Positions 24,407-32,023 of a DNA stretch of 32,023 nucleotides are shown here, piece after piece (positions within the stretch are counted from its first letter, which is position 1; every line of letters begins with the position of its first letter). This DNA is from Thermodesulfobacteriota bacterium. GTDB lineage: Bacteria; Desulfobacterota; Dissulfuribacteria; Dissulfuribacterales; QOAL01. The translations under genes and the position numbers were made by a program. The notes beneath the pieces were generated by a model that worked only from the letters and a program-made list of their open reading frames with translations, was not told the DNA's origin and did not search any database. The DNA lies in contig JAADCZ010000170.1 in assembly GCA_013154175.1 (NCBI GenBank), positions 1 through 32,023 of the forward strand. Reading direction: 5' to 3'.

Positions 24407-25261
24407 ATGCCGCCTTCTTTAATAAACAAGTTGAACGACCTAGATGATTTACCTCCCATGCCAAACACCATGCAACAGGTGCTTCAGGAGATGGAATCCA
24501 TCTCTGCAACCAGCAAGAGCCTCGAAAAGATAATCACGCAAGATCCGGTATTGGCTGCCAGGATTCTGAAGGTGGCCAATTCCCCATATTATGGTACCGC
24601 TGGGCAGGTAAATACCATCTCCCATGCGATATCCATTCTTGGTTTCGACGAGGTGAAAAATTTGGTCCTGGGCTTTTCTCTCACACAGGCGTTCGGCCAG
24701 GACTACGACTTCAACGGCTTTACGACAAAAGAGTTGTGGCTCCATTCAATGGGGGTAGCCACTACGTGCATGCTCATTGCCAAGACTGCAGGAAACGGCT
24801 TTGAGCCAGAGGAATGCTTCACCATGGGGCTCTTGCACGACATTGGCCGGTTCATAATGTGCAAGGTCTTCAAGGAAGATGTAGGCAAGATCCTCGAGCT
24901 GCAGGACGAGAAAAAGTGCACCCTGGCCACTGCAGAAGAATTTTACGGGCTCAGCCATGCAGAGGTGGGGGCCTTCCTGGTGCGGAAGTGGAAGCTGAGC
25001 GAACAGTTGATGAATGTCGTCCGATATCACCACAGGCCAAAGAGTGCTGGAGATGACGAGATGTTGGCTGCGGTGGTCTATCTGGCAGACCAACTTTGCC
25101 ATAAGCTCGCAGTGGGCTGGTCCAGCAAGTGGCTTCCAAAGGGCGTGATGTTGCCCAAATCTTTGCCACTAAAGAAGGATGATGTCCACGAGATAGTCCA
25201 GGAACTTAAGAAAAGAAAGGAACACTTGGAGCAGTCGTGGGCCCAGGCTGTTGGAGGCTGA
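24407..25261 (+). CDS. HDOD-domain signalling protein
   Basis: HDOD proteins are a degenerate relative of HD phosphohydrolases that act in signalling, often in motility gene clusters. The 284-residue product begins with LDDLPPMPNTMQQVLQEM, continues with IITQDPVLAARILKVANSPY and ISILGFDEVKNLVLG, and has FTMGLLHDIGRFIM and LSHAEVGAFLVRKWKL, all typical of the family. The HD pair survives in LLHDIG, but the overall pattern is HDOD rather than HD-GYP. The ATG at 24407 is favoured since GGGGA lies eight bases before it; an ATG at 24392 has no ribosome site. It is the first gene of the plus-strand che operon. Confidence 0.9.
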   Translation: MPPSLINKLNDLDDLPPMPNTMQQVLQEMESISATSKSLEKIITQDPVLAARILKVANSPYYGTAGQVNTISHAISILGFDEVKNLVLGFSLTQAFGQDYDFNGFTTKELWLHSMGVATTCMLIAKTAGNGFEPEECFTMGLLHDIGRFIMCKVFKEDVGKILELQDEKKCTLATAEEFYGLSHAEVGAFLVRKWKLSEQLMNVVRYHHRPKSAGDDEMLAAVVYLADQLCHKLAVGWSSKWLPKGVMLPKSLPLKKDDVHEIVQELKKRKEHLEQSWAQAVGG

Positions 25262-25262
25262 G

Positions 25263-26324
25263 GTGGCGGACACCAAACCCATCAAGGCAGTGGTGGTTGA
25301 TGATGCGGCCTTTATGAGAAGGCAGCTGGTAGAGGTCTTGTCGCGTTCAGACGAGATCGAGGTCGTGGCTGTGGCCAGGCACGGAGTCGAGGCACTTGAC
25401 GCAATAAAGACCTTGCATCCAGATGTTGTCACCCTGGATGTGGACATGCCCGTCATGGACGGCCTTACCACCATCAAGCACATTATGATCAAGCATCCGG
25501 TACCCGTTGTCATGGTGAGCGGACTTGCAGACCACGGGAAGATAACCTTTGAGGCGCTGCGGTTGGGTGCCATCGATTTTTTTCCAAAGCCTTCAGGCAC
25601 CATATCCAAGGACATAAAAGATAAGGGAACCGAACTGATAGAGACCTTGAAGCTGGCTGCAAGGGCCAATCCACTAGCCATAAAGCGAGCCTTTTCCCAT
25701 GCAGGCTCCTGTTGCCAACAAAAGGCCCCAAAGGAGATGCAGGGTGTAGTCCTAATTCTTGCAGGGCGCGGTGCAGTAAGCAGTTTCATCAGACTAGTGA
25801 CAGCACTCGAGGGGCTAAACAATCTTGGGTTCATCTCGGTTCAACACGTTTCTGAAACGGTATTGACCGCTTACGGCAGGGAGCTTACCGGTCTCCTCGA
25901 CTGCGTCCCATATTCAGGCCAAGGCATCAGGTTGAAAACTAGAAGATGCGTCCTGATAAGCGAAGAGAAGGTGCCAGGGGTACGAAATGGCAAGAAAGAT
26001 TCGCCCTTTGAACTTGAAGGCACTGTAAATAATCTGAATGAATTTGCATCCAAGCTTTCTAAAACCCTTGGCAACAGGCTTTGTACAGTGGTTTTAGGCG
26101 GAGAAGTACCTGATGACCCCTCTTTTCTTTCTGAAATATCGAGTCAAGGCGGGCAAGTTTATGCCCTTCATCCTGACAGGTGCGTTTGTAGTGATTTCCC
26201 CCAACTGATAAGGGAAAAGGGGTTGGGGCATATTGCCAGTGGTGAGCACGATCTGTGGAGGCACGTGCAGACCTTTTCAAGAAGGCTCCTTTTGGAAGAG
26301 GCCCAAAAGGGCAGTAACAGGTGA
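25263..26324 (+). CDS. Response regulator with degenerate CheB-like domain (copy 1)
   Basis: Residues 1-125 are a receiver domain with Asp13-Asp14, phospho-acceptor Asp59 in TLDVDMPVMDG, Ser86 in VMVSG and the FFPKP Lys109 loop, closest to CheB receivers. Residues about 160-345 follow the CheB methylesterase layout, but the catalytic Ser loop (normally GxSxGG) reads LAGRGAV, so the Ser is lost; the His survives as His195 in SVQHVSE, and the Asp loop is altered (GGEVPDD). It is therefore unlikely to be an active methylesterase. GTG at 25263 follows GGAGG (25253-25257) and lies one base after the HDOD stop; TTG at 25251 is an alternative. It is the first of three related genes in tandem. Confidence 0.82.
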   Translation: MADTKPIKAVVVDDAAFMRRQLVEVLSRSDEIEVVAVARHGVEALDAIKTLHPDVVTLDVDMPVMDGLTTIKHIMIKHPVPVVMVSGLADHGKITFEALRLGAIDFFPKPSGTISKDIKDKGTELIETLKLAARANPLAIKRAFSHAGSCCQQKAPKEMQGVVLILAGRGAVSSFIRLVTALEGLNNLGFISVQHVSETVLTAYGRELTGLLDCVPYSGQGIRLKTRRCVLISEEKVPGVRNGKKDSPFELEGTVNNLNEFASKLSKTLGNRLCTVVLGGEVPDDPSFLSEISSQGGQVYALHPDRCVCSDFPQLIREKGLGHIASGEHDLWRHVQTFSRRLLLEEAQKGSNR

Positions 26325-26331
26325 CAGATTC

Positions 26332-27405
26332 ATGAAGGAAACATGGTTGAACAGTCAAGATAGGCCCATCAGGGTACTGGTGGTGGATGATTCGCCAATG
26401 ATGTGTAAGGCCATAGAGAAAATCCTATCAGAGGATGAGGCCATAGAGGTTGCTGGCAAGGCCCTTAGTGGGAAAGAGGCGCTTCATGCCCTTGCCTCGG
26501 GCGGTTTCGACGTTTGTACCCTCGATGTTCACATGCCGGGAATGAATGGTTTGTCGGTTCTTAAAAATATCATGGTCAAGCACCCCTTGCCCACCCTCAT
26601 GGTAAGCGCATTTACAGGCGATGGTTCCAAGATAACCTTTGAGGCCTTGCGTTTTGGGGCAGTGGATTTTTTCAAAAAGCCAGCGAGAAACGGCGATGGA
26701 CAACTGGAGAAGCAGGCCGAGCTCCTAAGAAAGAGTCTCAAAAGGGCCTCCAGGGTTCAGGTAAAGGCAGCACGGTATCTCAGGGTGCATCCTGTCAGGA
26801 AGGAGTCTGATGGTCTCAATCACTCCTCGCCAGAGGAGATGGAAAGAGTCTGTGTCGTATATGGCTCAACTGGAAGTTACTCATCGGTACTGGCCCTGGT
26901 TCCATTTCTGTCCCAGCTTCCCAAGGGGCCGGTGATTATTTCAATGGGAGTGGACAAGGAAAATCTGGCACCATTTGTGGACTATTTGCAGCCTTATTCC
27001 CGTACGCCACTCAATATGGTCACGGATACAGTGGAGCTTGCCCCTTCCCAAATATATTTTCTGCCATCCAACTTTGCAGCCCATTTCGACAGGGCCGGCA
27101 AGGCCTGGGAGATGACAGTCAAGCAGCGGCCAATCGAGTCATCCAAGGAGGGGGCCATTGACCTTACGCTTCTTTCAGCAAGTGAATCCTTTGGCCCGAA
27201 CCTGTTATCCATATTCGTCTCTGGTGACAGTTTTTACGGTGTTACAGGGGCAAAGGAAGTCATAAGAAACAACGGCAAAATTCTCGTCCAGAAACCTGGA
27301 GGCTGCCTTGCCCCTTACAATCCGGAAATGTTGATTGAAAAGTTTGGGGTGGAGTCTGCTGAACCCCATGAGTTGGCAAGAACGATTAACAAATGGATGA
27401 CATAA
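26332..27405 (+). CDS. Response regulator with degenerate CheB-like domain (copy 2)
   Basis: The receiver domain (about 12-135) has Asp19-Asp20, Asp65 in TLDVHMPGMNG, Ser92 and the FFKKP Lys116. The C-terminal region (about 170-357) again matches the CheB layout. Here the Ser loop is kept (VYGSTGS, Ser179), but the catalytic His position reads ISMGV and the Asp loop reads VSGDSFYGVTG, with Tyr in place of the Asp, so the triad is broken in a different way from copy 1. The ATG at 26332 lies seven bases after the previous stop with AGGTGA upstream; an earlier in-frame start would overlap the previous gene by about 90 bases. The product is 357 residues. Confidence 0.82.
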   Translation: MKETWLNSQDRPIRVLVVDDSPMMCKAIEKILSEDEAIEVAGKALSGKEALHALASGGFDVCTLDVHMPGMNGLSVLKNIMVKHPLPTLMVSAFTGDGSKITFEALRFGAVDFFKKPARNGDGQLEKQAELLRKSLKRASRVQVKAARYLRVHPVRKESDGLNHSSPEEMERVCVVYGSTGSYSSVLALVPFLSQLPKGPVIISMGVDKENLAPFVDYLQPYSRTPLNMVTDTVELAPSQIYFLPSNFAAHFDRAGKAWEMTVKQRPIESSKEGAIDLTLLSASESFGPNLLSIFVSGDSFYGVTGAKEVIRNNGKILVQKPGGCLAPYNPEMLIEKFGVESAEPHELARTINKWMT

Positions 27406-28841
27406 CAGGGTTGAAACCGAGTTCCCCAATGCAGCTGGACATCAAGTGCACAAATTCCACGGATCACGGCTCTGATGCGGATGGATTCAATGGCTTCATG
27501 GCTGGCATCAATCTGGCCGATCTCGTCCAGTTGGCATGTTTAGAGAACAGGGAAAGGAAACTCCTGGTGCTGGCAGGGCACTGTTCCGGACAAATCTTTT
27601 TCAGAAAGGGTGAGGTGGTTCACTGCGTAACAGACAAGCTCAAGGGGGAAGATGCCTTTTATGAGATGATGTCCTGGGAAAAGGGCACCTTCAAGTTCGT
27701 GGATGGCACTACCAATGAACATTCCGTGGAGATTCCGTGGAATTTTCTTTTGATGGAGGCCCTCAGAATCAAGGATGAGAAAAGGGCTGAACTTGGCAAG
27801 GAAAAGGGCCTCAACACCAGGGTTCTGATAGTGGATGATTCAAGGTTCTTTGTTTCAAGGCTGAGGGACTTCCTCGAAGGTCAACTGGGGGCCGCAATTG
27901 CCGGTGAGGCATCAAATGGCCGCGAGGCCCTGGAACAGCTCTCCTCTTTCACCCCGGATCTAATAACCCTGGATATCAACATGCCGGTTATGGCAGGGGA
28001 CGTCGCACTAAAGCACATAATGATTAAATCGCCTGCCCCTGTCGTGTTGGTAAGCAACTTCAATGAGAGACATGCAGGCAAGATCATGGAGTTTCTACGG
28101 CTTGGGGCAGTGGATTTTGTTGCCAAGCCAATGGGGGATCAGCCCTGGCAACTCTTCATCGACAGATTGGGGCAGATAGTCAAGAACGCTCACAAATTTC
28201 AGGTAAAAAATATCAGAAGGGCCAGAAATCCAAAACCTATGCCATATAAGCGGAGCCCGGGAATGCCAGCAGAGAAGATGATAGTGGTCCTCGGGGGGCA
28301 TGGCGGCCTTCTTGAGATTCAGAAGATTCTGCCTGGCATAGACCTCAATGACAGGTGCGGTCTTTTGGTCTTTCAGCAGATGTGCCCTCTGTTTGCAAGG
28401 CCTGCAGCAGATTATCTGGCCCCCTTTTGTGGCTATTCAGTGAAGGAACTTGGGTCTGGAGCACCACTTCTCAGCAATCAGGCCTGGATATCGGCAGTGG
28501 ATAGGGGTTGGCGCATAAAGTCGGACGAATCCGGAGCAGGCATTTACAGCACAGACGAAGGTGCTTCCAAAGATTTCGATATGTGTGCAGTGTTAGAGGC
28601 CTTGTCTGGGATTTATTCCAGGGATTTGGCAGTCGTGGTCCTTTCAGGAGCAGATTCATCCATTGTGGAGGGGCTTCAGCACGTGATCATGGCAGATGGA
28701 AAGATAATGGTCCAAAGGCCCGAAAGTAGCCTTTGTCCGTCGCCCCTTGAAGAGATTGCCACCATGGAGCTGGCAAGTCATCTGATGTTGCCAGAGGAAA
28801 TGTCGCCCCAGCTTACGAGCTGGATATCCGAAGGTTTTTGA
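27393..28841 (+). CDS. DUF4388/PATAN-like domain, receiver, and degenerate CheB-like domain (copy 3)
   Basis: The 482-residue product has three parts. Residues about 31-130 resemble DUF4388 (PATAN), with NLADLVQLACLENRERKLLVL, GQIFFRKGEVVHC, and DAFYEMMSWEKGTFKF; this domain is common in gliding and twitching regulators. Residues 141-265 are a receiver with Asp148-Asp149, Asp194 in TLDINMPVMAG and the VAKP Lys. The rest follows CheB, but Ser, His and Asp positions are all changed (VLGGHGG, FQQM, LSGADSS). The ATG at 27393 overlaps the previous gene by 13 bases; a second ATG at 27429 would avoid this. The domain order is unlike ordinary CheB. Confidence 0.8.
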   Translation: MDDITGLKPSSPMQLDIKCTNSTDHGSDADGFNGFMAGINLADLVQLACLENRERKLLVLAGHCSGQIFFRKGEVVHCVTDKLKGEDAFYEMMSWEKGTFKFVDGTTNEHSVEIPWNFLLMEALRIKDEKRAELGKEKGLNTRVLIVDDSRFFVSRLRDFLEGQLGAAIAGEASNGREALEQLSSFTPDLITLDINMPVMAGDVALKHIMIKSPAPVVLVSNFNERHAGKIMEFLRLGAVDFVAKPMGDQPWQLFIDRLGQIVKNAHKFQVKNIRRARNPKPMPYKRSPGMPAEKMIVVLGGHGGLLEIQKILPGIDLNDRCGLLVFQQMCPLFARPAADYLAPFCGYSVKELGSGAPLLSNQAWISAVDRGWRIKSDESGAGIYSTDEGASKDFDMCAVLEALSGIYSRDLAVVVLSGADSSIVEGLQHVIMADGKIMVQRPESSLCPSPLEEIATMELASHLMLPEEMSPQLTSWISEGF

Positions 28842-28854
28842 CAGGAGGGAACGA

Positions 28855-29217
28855 GTGTTCACGGTTTTGGTAGTAGACGATTCGAGCTTTATGAGAAAAC
28901 GCCTCAAGAGCCTGCTGGAGGAGGCGGGTTACAAGGTTGTAGCCACGGCCAGAGATGGCAAGGAAGGGTACGACATGTACAAGAAGCACAGGCCGGATAT
29001 GGTCATCATGGATGTGACAATGAGGGGAGTCAACGGCATCGCTGCAGCCAAGATGATCAAGGAAGAAGACCCGGATGCAAGAATCCTTTTTATGAGTCTG
29101 GTCAATGACCCAGAGGTGATCAGAGAGGCCGAAGAGCTGGGCAGCCTTGGCTTTATAGAAAAGAAGGACCATCGCAGGCTTTTCGACATCATGGACTATG
29201 AATATCTTCAGAGGTAG
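28855..29217 (+). CDS. CheY-like single-domain response regulator
   Basis: The 120-residue product is a complete receiver: VLVVDDSSFMRKRL with Asp9-Asp10, phospho-acceptor Asp53 in MVIMDVTMRGVNG, Ser in LFMSL and Lys in GFIEKKD. It starts at GTG behind AGGAGG (28843-28848), 13 bases after the stop of copy 3. It is the probable stand-alone output regulator of the CheA that follows. It is not fused to any output domain. Confidence 0.93.
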   Translation: MFTVLVVDDSSFMRKRLKSLLEEAGYKVVATARDGKEGYDMYKKHRPDMVIMDVTMRGVNGIAAAKMIKEEDPDARILFMSLVNDPEVIREAEELGSLGFIEKKDHRRLFDIMDYEYLQR

Positions 29218-29222
29218 ACGCC

Positions 29223-31925
29223 ATGGCAGAATTCGATAAGGAGATGTGGCAGGATTTCGTAGTGGAAGTCCAGGAAAACCTGGAGGAGTTTGAGCCCAAT
29301 CTCCTCCTCCTGGAACAGCAGCCAGGGGACAAGTCCCTGATTAATGACTGTTTCCGCAACATGCATAGCATAAAAGGCGCTGCCAACTATATGGGCTTTT
29401 CTCGTATGGCTGAGCTTGCCCACAAGATAGAGAATCTCATGGACATGGCCAGGCAAGGGGAGGCAACACTGAATCAGCAGGCATTTGACCTTATGTTCCA
29501 GGCCGTTGACCTGTTCAGAAGATTGCTGGAAGACATTGAGAAGAATCACAAGGAGACCTTGGATACCAAGGAACTTATAGGTGAGATAGATTCAGTGATG
29601 GCAGACACTCAGGCCTCTAATAAGGGCCATGAGCAGCAAGAGCCGCCCCTCGAGTCTGAGTCTGGATCAGAGCCACCTGAAGACGAGGAGGACAGGGAGT
29701 TACTCACCATCTTTCAGGAAGAGATGAGAAGCCTCTATGAGCAGCTTGCATCGGTTTGCACAGAGGCGGATGGTTCCGTCAGCTCAGTATCTGCGATTTT
29801 GGAAGACATGCAGAGGGTGACCAACTACATGGGTCACGACGATCTTTACTCAGAACTAAAGGCCATTGAGACGAGATTTTGCAAGAAAGACGTCAAGGAG
29901 CTGGGCACAAGCGAAAGGGAGAGGCTTCTCGAGGCGGTAAGGCACTGCCTGCTCAAAAAGATGGATCTTGAGGAAAAGGCCTCTTCCAGCTCCGGGCCTT
30001 TGGTTAGTGCAGAATTTGATGAAGATGAAGAATTGTATCGTATTTTTCTTGAATACTTCCGCGAGATTGGAACTCCGCTTGCCAGTGTACCCGAGAGCTT
30101 TCGCGAAAAGTGGGCAGAAGAATGTCAGGATGCCATAGAGAAACTCAAGATTTCTGCCAATTATATGGACTACATAGAAGTGGTGCGCATCCTCGAGGAG
30201 TGGGAGGAGCGCCTCGTGGAGCTTCTTAGTAGTGAAGGGGAGTTTGAGCAAGAAACCTTCAGCAATCTTTGGGAGCAGCTCTTGGCAGTGCTGCCCGGGC
30301 TATCGGAGATCTTCCACAATGACTCTTCTGCATCAGTGCAAGACAATGGGGCAAAGGTGCAACAAGAAGGGGAAGAACAGCAGGAATCAGGGCCAGTAAT
30401 CGACACGGATGCACTGGACGTGCTCGATAGTGCCATTGACAGCCTCATGGCAGATGCCCCTGGTGCCCTTGATGTTGATGATTCAGATATAAGCCTTACT
30501 GGTGGGGGAAGCTCGGCCCTTTCGGACAAGGTGGCAGATATCCCCGTGGAGGAATCTTTTGAAACACCAGATACCATAAAGCCTTCTTCTGGAGTTGGGC
30601 CAGTTGGTGAAAAAAGGCCAAGAGAGAAGACTGTCCGGGTCAACCTCGAGAAGGTGGAGCATCTGCTCGAGGATGTTGCAGAGCTGGTTGTGCTCAGATC
30701 CTCCATGGCACAGGACAAGGCCCAGCTGGAAAGTCTATATTCCAGATGCGCCGATGACAGGATGCTTCCCACTGAACAGCTTCGTCATCTAAAGGAGATA
30801 TTGCTCAGTTTCTCAGAGAAGGTTTCTGCGCTGGAACGAATAGTGAACCAGCTTCAGGATGGGGTCATGCGGATACGAATGTTGCCCGTTTCCCATCTCT
30901 TTAACAGATTTCCCAGGATGGTCCGCGACATTGCCAAGAGACTCAACAAGGAGGTCGAGCTAGTTGTAAGAGGTGCGGACACTGCCTTGGACAAGCAGGT
31001 CATGGAGCAGCTCGTTGATCCGCTCCAGCATATAATCAGAAACGCACTGGACCACGGCATAGAAACGCCTGATGAGAGAAGGAGGGCAGGAAAGCCGGAA
31101 AAGGGCACCTTGACCATAGAGGCATCCCAGGAGGGCAACTTCGTTGTCATTAAGGTGTCTGACGATGGAAAGGGGCTGGATAGGGACGCCATTGTCAAAA
31201 AGGCCAGCGGATTGGGGCTGATTCCCCCGGACAAGATTGCCTCCCTTAGTGAGAATCAAATCTATCAGCTCATTTTTGCCCCTGGATTTTCAACAGCCCA
31301 GGAGGTTTCTGATCTTTCAGGCCGCGGAGTGGGCCTGGATGTGGTGAAGAAGAATGTGGAGCGAGCTGGCGGTTCTGTGGTTGTCCGGTCTGTGAAGGGG
31401 CAGGGCACCACCATTTACCTCAAGATACCTCTCACCCTTGCCATAGTCAGGGGGCTCATTGTAAAGGTTGGGCACCAGTCCATGGTCATTCCAGTTGCCA
31501 GTGTCTTTGAGACATTTCGCCTAAATGCCCGGGAAATCAGTCGGGTGGAAGGCTATGAAATAATTTCAAGGCGTCAGGAGACCTTGCCGCTCATCCGTCT
31601 TGCGTCCATTTTCAGGGGCACCGGTGCCGATGAAGACAAGGAGAAGTTCTTCGCCGTGCGGGTGCGGGCAGGCGACACCGAGGCGTGTCTAGGTGTTGAT
31701 GCCCTTGTTGGCCAACAGGAGGTTGTAATAAAACCCTTGTCAGACTACCTTATGGATCAACCGGGTTTTGCAGGTGCAACCATTCTTGGTGACGGCTCGA
31801 TCGCACTGATTCTTGATTTGAATGCCGTACTTGAAAAGTCCAAGGGATTTATATTCAAGCGTCAGCAACTACTTGAACAGCAGGCCCTTGGAGTCGATCT
31901 AGGAAGTAGGCAATTTCTCCATTGA
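29223..31925 (+). CDS. cheA: CheA-type histidine kinase with three HPt-like regions
   Basis: The 900-residue protein is a CheA. HPt 1 (about 1-105) has phospho-acceptor His48 in NMHSIKGAANYMGF. Two further HPt-like repeats (about 155-255 and 264-370) keep the pattern (RVTNYMGHDD and KISANYMDY) but lack the His at the equivalent place. A long acidic linker (about 375-465) leads to the dimerisation domain from 470, then the ATPase domain with N box HIIRNALDHG (602), G1 DDGKG (646) and G2 GRGVGLDVV (699), and a C-terminal CheW domain (about 745-890). It autophosphorylates and passes phosphate to the receivers encoded upstream. It is the last complete gene of the operon. Confidence 0.95.
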   Translation: MAEFDKEMWQDFVVEVQENLEEFEPNLLLLEQQPGDKSLINDCFRNMHSIKGAANYMGFSRMAELAHKIENLMDMARQGEATLNQQAFDLMFQAVDLFRRLLEDIEKNHKETLDTKELIGEIDSVMADTQASNKGHEQQEPPLESESGSEPPEDEEDRELLTIFQEEMRSLYEQLASVCTEADGSVSSVSAILEDMQRVTNYMGHDDLYSELKAIETRFCKKDVKELGTSERERLLEAVRHCLLKKMDLEEKASSSSGPLVSAEFDEDEELYRIFLEYFREIGTPLASVPESFREKWAEECQDAIEKLKISANYMDYIEVVRILEEWEERLVELLSSEGEFEQETFSNLWEQLLAVLPGLSEIFHNDSSASVQDNGAKVQQEGEEQQESGPVIDTDALDVLDSAIDSLMADAPGALDVDDSDISLTGGGSSALSDKVADIPVEESFETPDTIKPSSGVGPVGEKRPREKTVRVNLEKVEHLLEDVAELVVLRSSMAQDKAQLESLYSRCADDRMLPTEQLRHLKEILLSFSEKVSALERIVNQLQDGVMRIRMLPVSHLFNRFPRMVRDIAKRLNKEVELVVRGADTALDKQVMEQLVDPLQHIIRNALDHGIETPDERRRAGKPEKGTLTIEASQEGNFVVIKVSDDGKGLDRDAIVKKASGLGLIPPDKIASLSENQIYQLIFAPGFSTAQEVSDLSGRGVGLDVVKKNVERAGGSVVVRSVKGQGTTIYLKIPLTLAIVRGLIVKVGHQSMVIPVASVFETFRLNAREISRVEGYEIISRRQETLPLIRLASIFRGTGADEDKEKFFAVRVRAGDTEACLGVDALVGQQEVVIKPLSDYLMDQPGFAGATILGDGSIALILDLNAVLEKSKGFIFKRQQLLEQQALGVDLGSRQFLH

Positions 31926-31977
31926 CATGGCACACTGACAGCTTGACCAAAATTATTACCCTGGCAGTAGTAGGCCT

Positions 31978-32023
31978 ATGGCCTCTGATTCCCATTTTCT
32001 GGCTGCCTATGAGGATTTGGCCC
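31978..32023 (+). CDS. Possible start of the next gene (cut by window edge)
   Basis: After the cheA stop there is an ATG at 31978 that stays open to the window end for 15 codons (MASDSHFLAAYEDLA). AGTAGG lies close upstream. It would continue the che operon after a 52-base gap. Too little is visible to name it. Confidence 0.35.
   Translation, partial: MASDSHFLAAYEDLA

Noticed and set aside
25263-27405. Active CheB methylesterases
   Set aside because: The Ser-His-Asp triad is incomplete in each copy and no CheR or receptor gene is present to supply a substrate in this window.
1-32023. CRISPR arrays, insertion sequences, integrases and attachment sites
   Set aside because: No regularly spaced repeats, transposase or integrase motifs, or flanking direct repeats were seen on reading both strands.

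Overview
This 32 kb window looks like a chromosomal segment of a moderate-GC bacterium of the Desulfobacterota type (former Deltaproteobacteria). That placement is inferred from an 11-gene complex I operon without nuoEFG, a stand-alone Fo-ATPase operon, an MglA/MglB pair beside a chemosensory cluster, and REC-CheB-like paralogues. No 16S gene or other taxonomic marker is present, so genus cannot be given.

Layout. (1) 1-612 (-): 5' part of a UbiD-family decarboxylase, cut by the window edge. (2) 799-874 (+): tRNA-Ala(GGC) with its own promoter, followed by two hairpins and a 60-aa unknown protein. (3) 1480-12010 (+): nuoABCDHIJKLMN, the membrane arm plus the quinone/Fe-S connecting module of complex I, with no NADH-oxidising module here, ending in a clear terminator. 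(4) 12318-14603 (+): a short, unusual UvrA-like protein with a degenerate second ATPase domain. (5) 14615-17947 (-): hemL followed by the Fo operon atpZ-atpI-atpB-atpE, ending in a strong terminator. (6) 18008-19168 (+): unknown multi-pass membrane protein. (7) 19185-24224 (-): mglB, mglA, a large acidic protein with a CheW-like C-terminus, and a PilB/GspE-type ATPase with an N-terminal TPR region. (8) 24407-31925 (+), divergent from (7): an HDOD protein, three consecutive REC proteins with decayed CheB-like C-termini, a CheY, and a multi-HPt CheA. A further gene may begin at 31978.

Parts 1-5 are respiratory and energy housekeeping. Complex I would pass electrons to (mena)quinone and pump ions, and Fo would use that gradient. 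hemL feeds tetrapyrrole synthesis, and UbiD may serve quinone synthesis.

Parts 7-8 are the most novel region. Two divergent operons share one intergenic region, and each has upstream of it a match to a sigma-28 (FliA-type) promoter with exact 15-bp spacing. The content suggests a motility or polarity control module: a CheA kinase phosphorylates one CheY and three receiver proteins whose methylesterase domains have lost their catalytic residues, while an MglA GTPase with its roadblock partner may control a pilus-type ATPase through a CheW-like adaptor. No chemoreceptor or CheR is visible in the window. The linkage between the two operons is inference from position and promoters.
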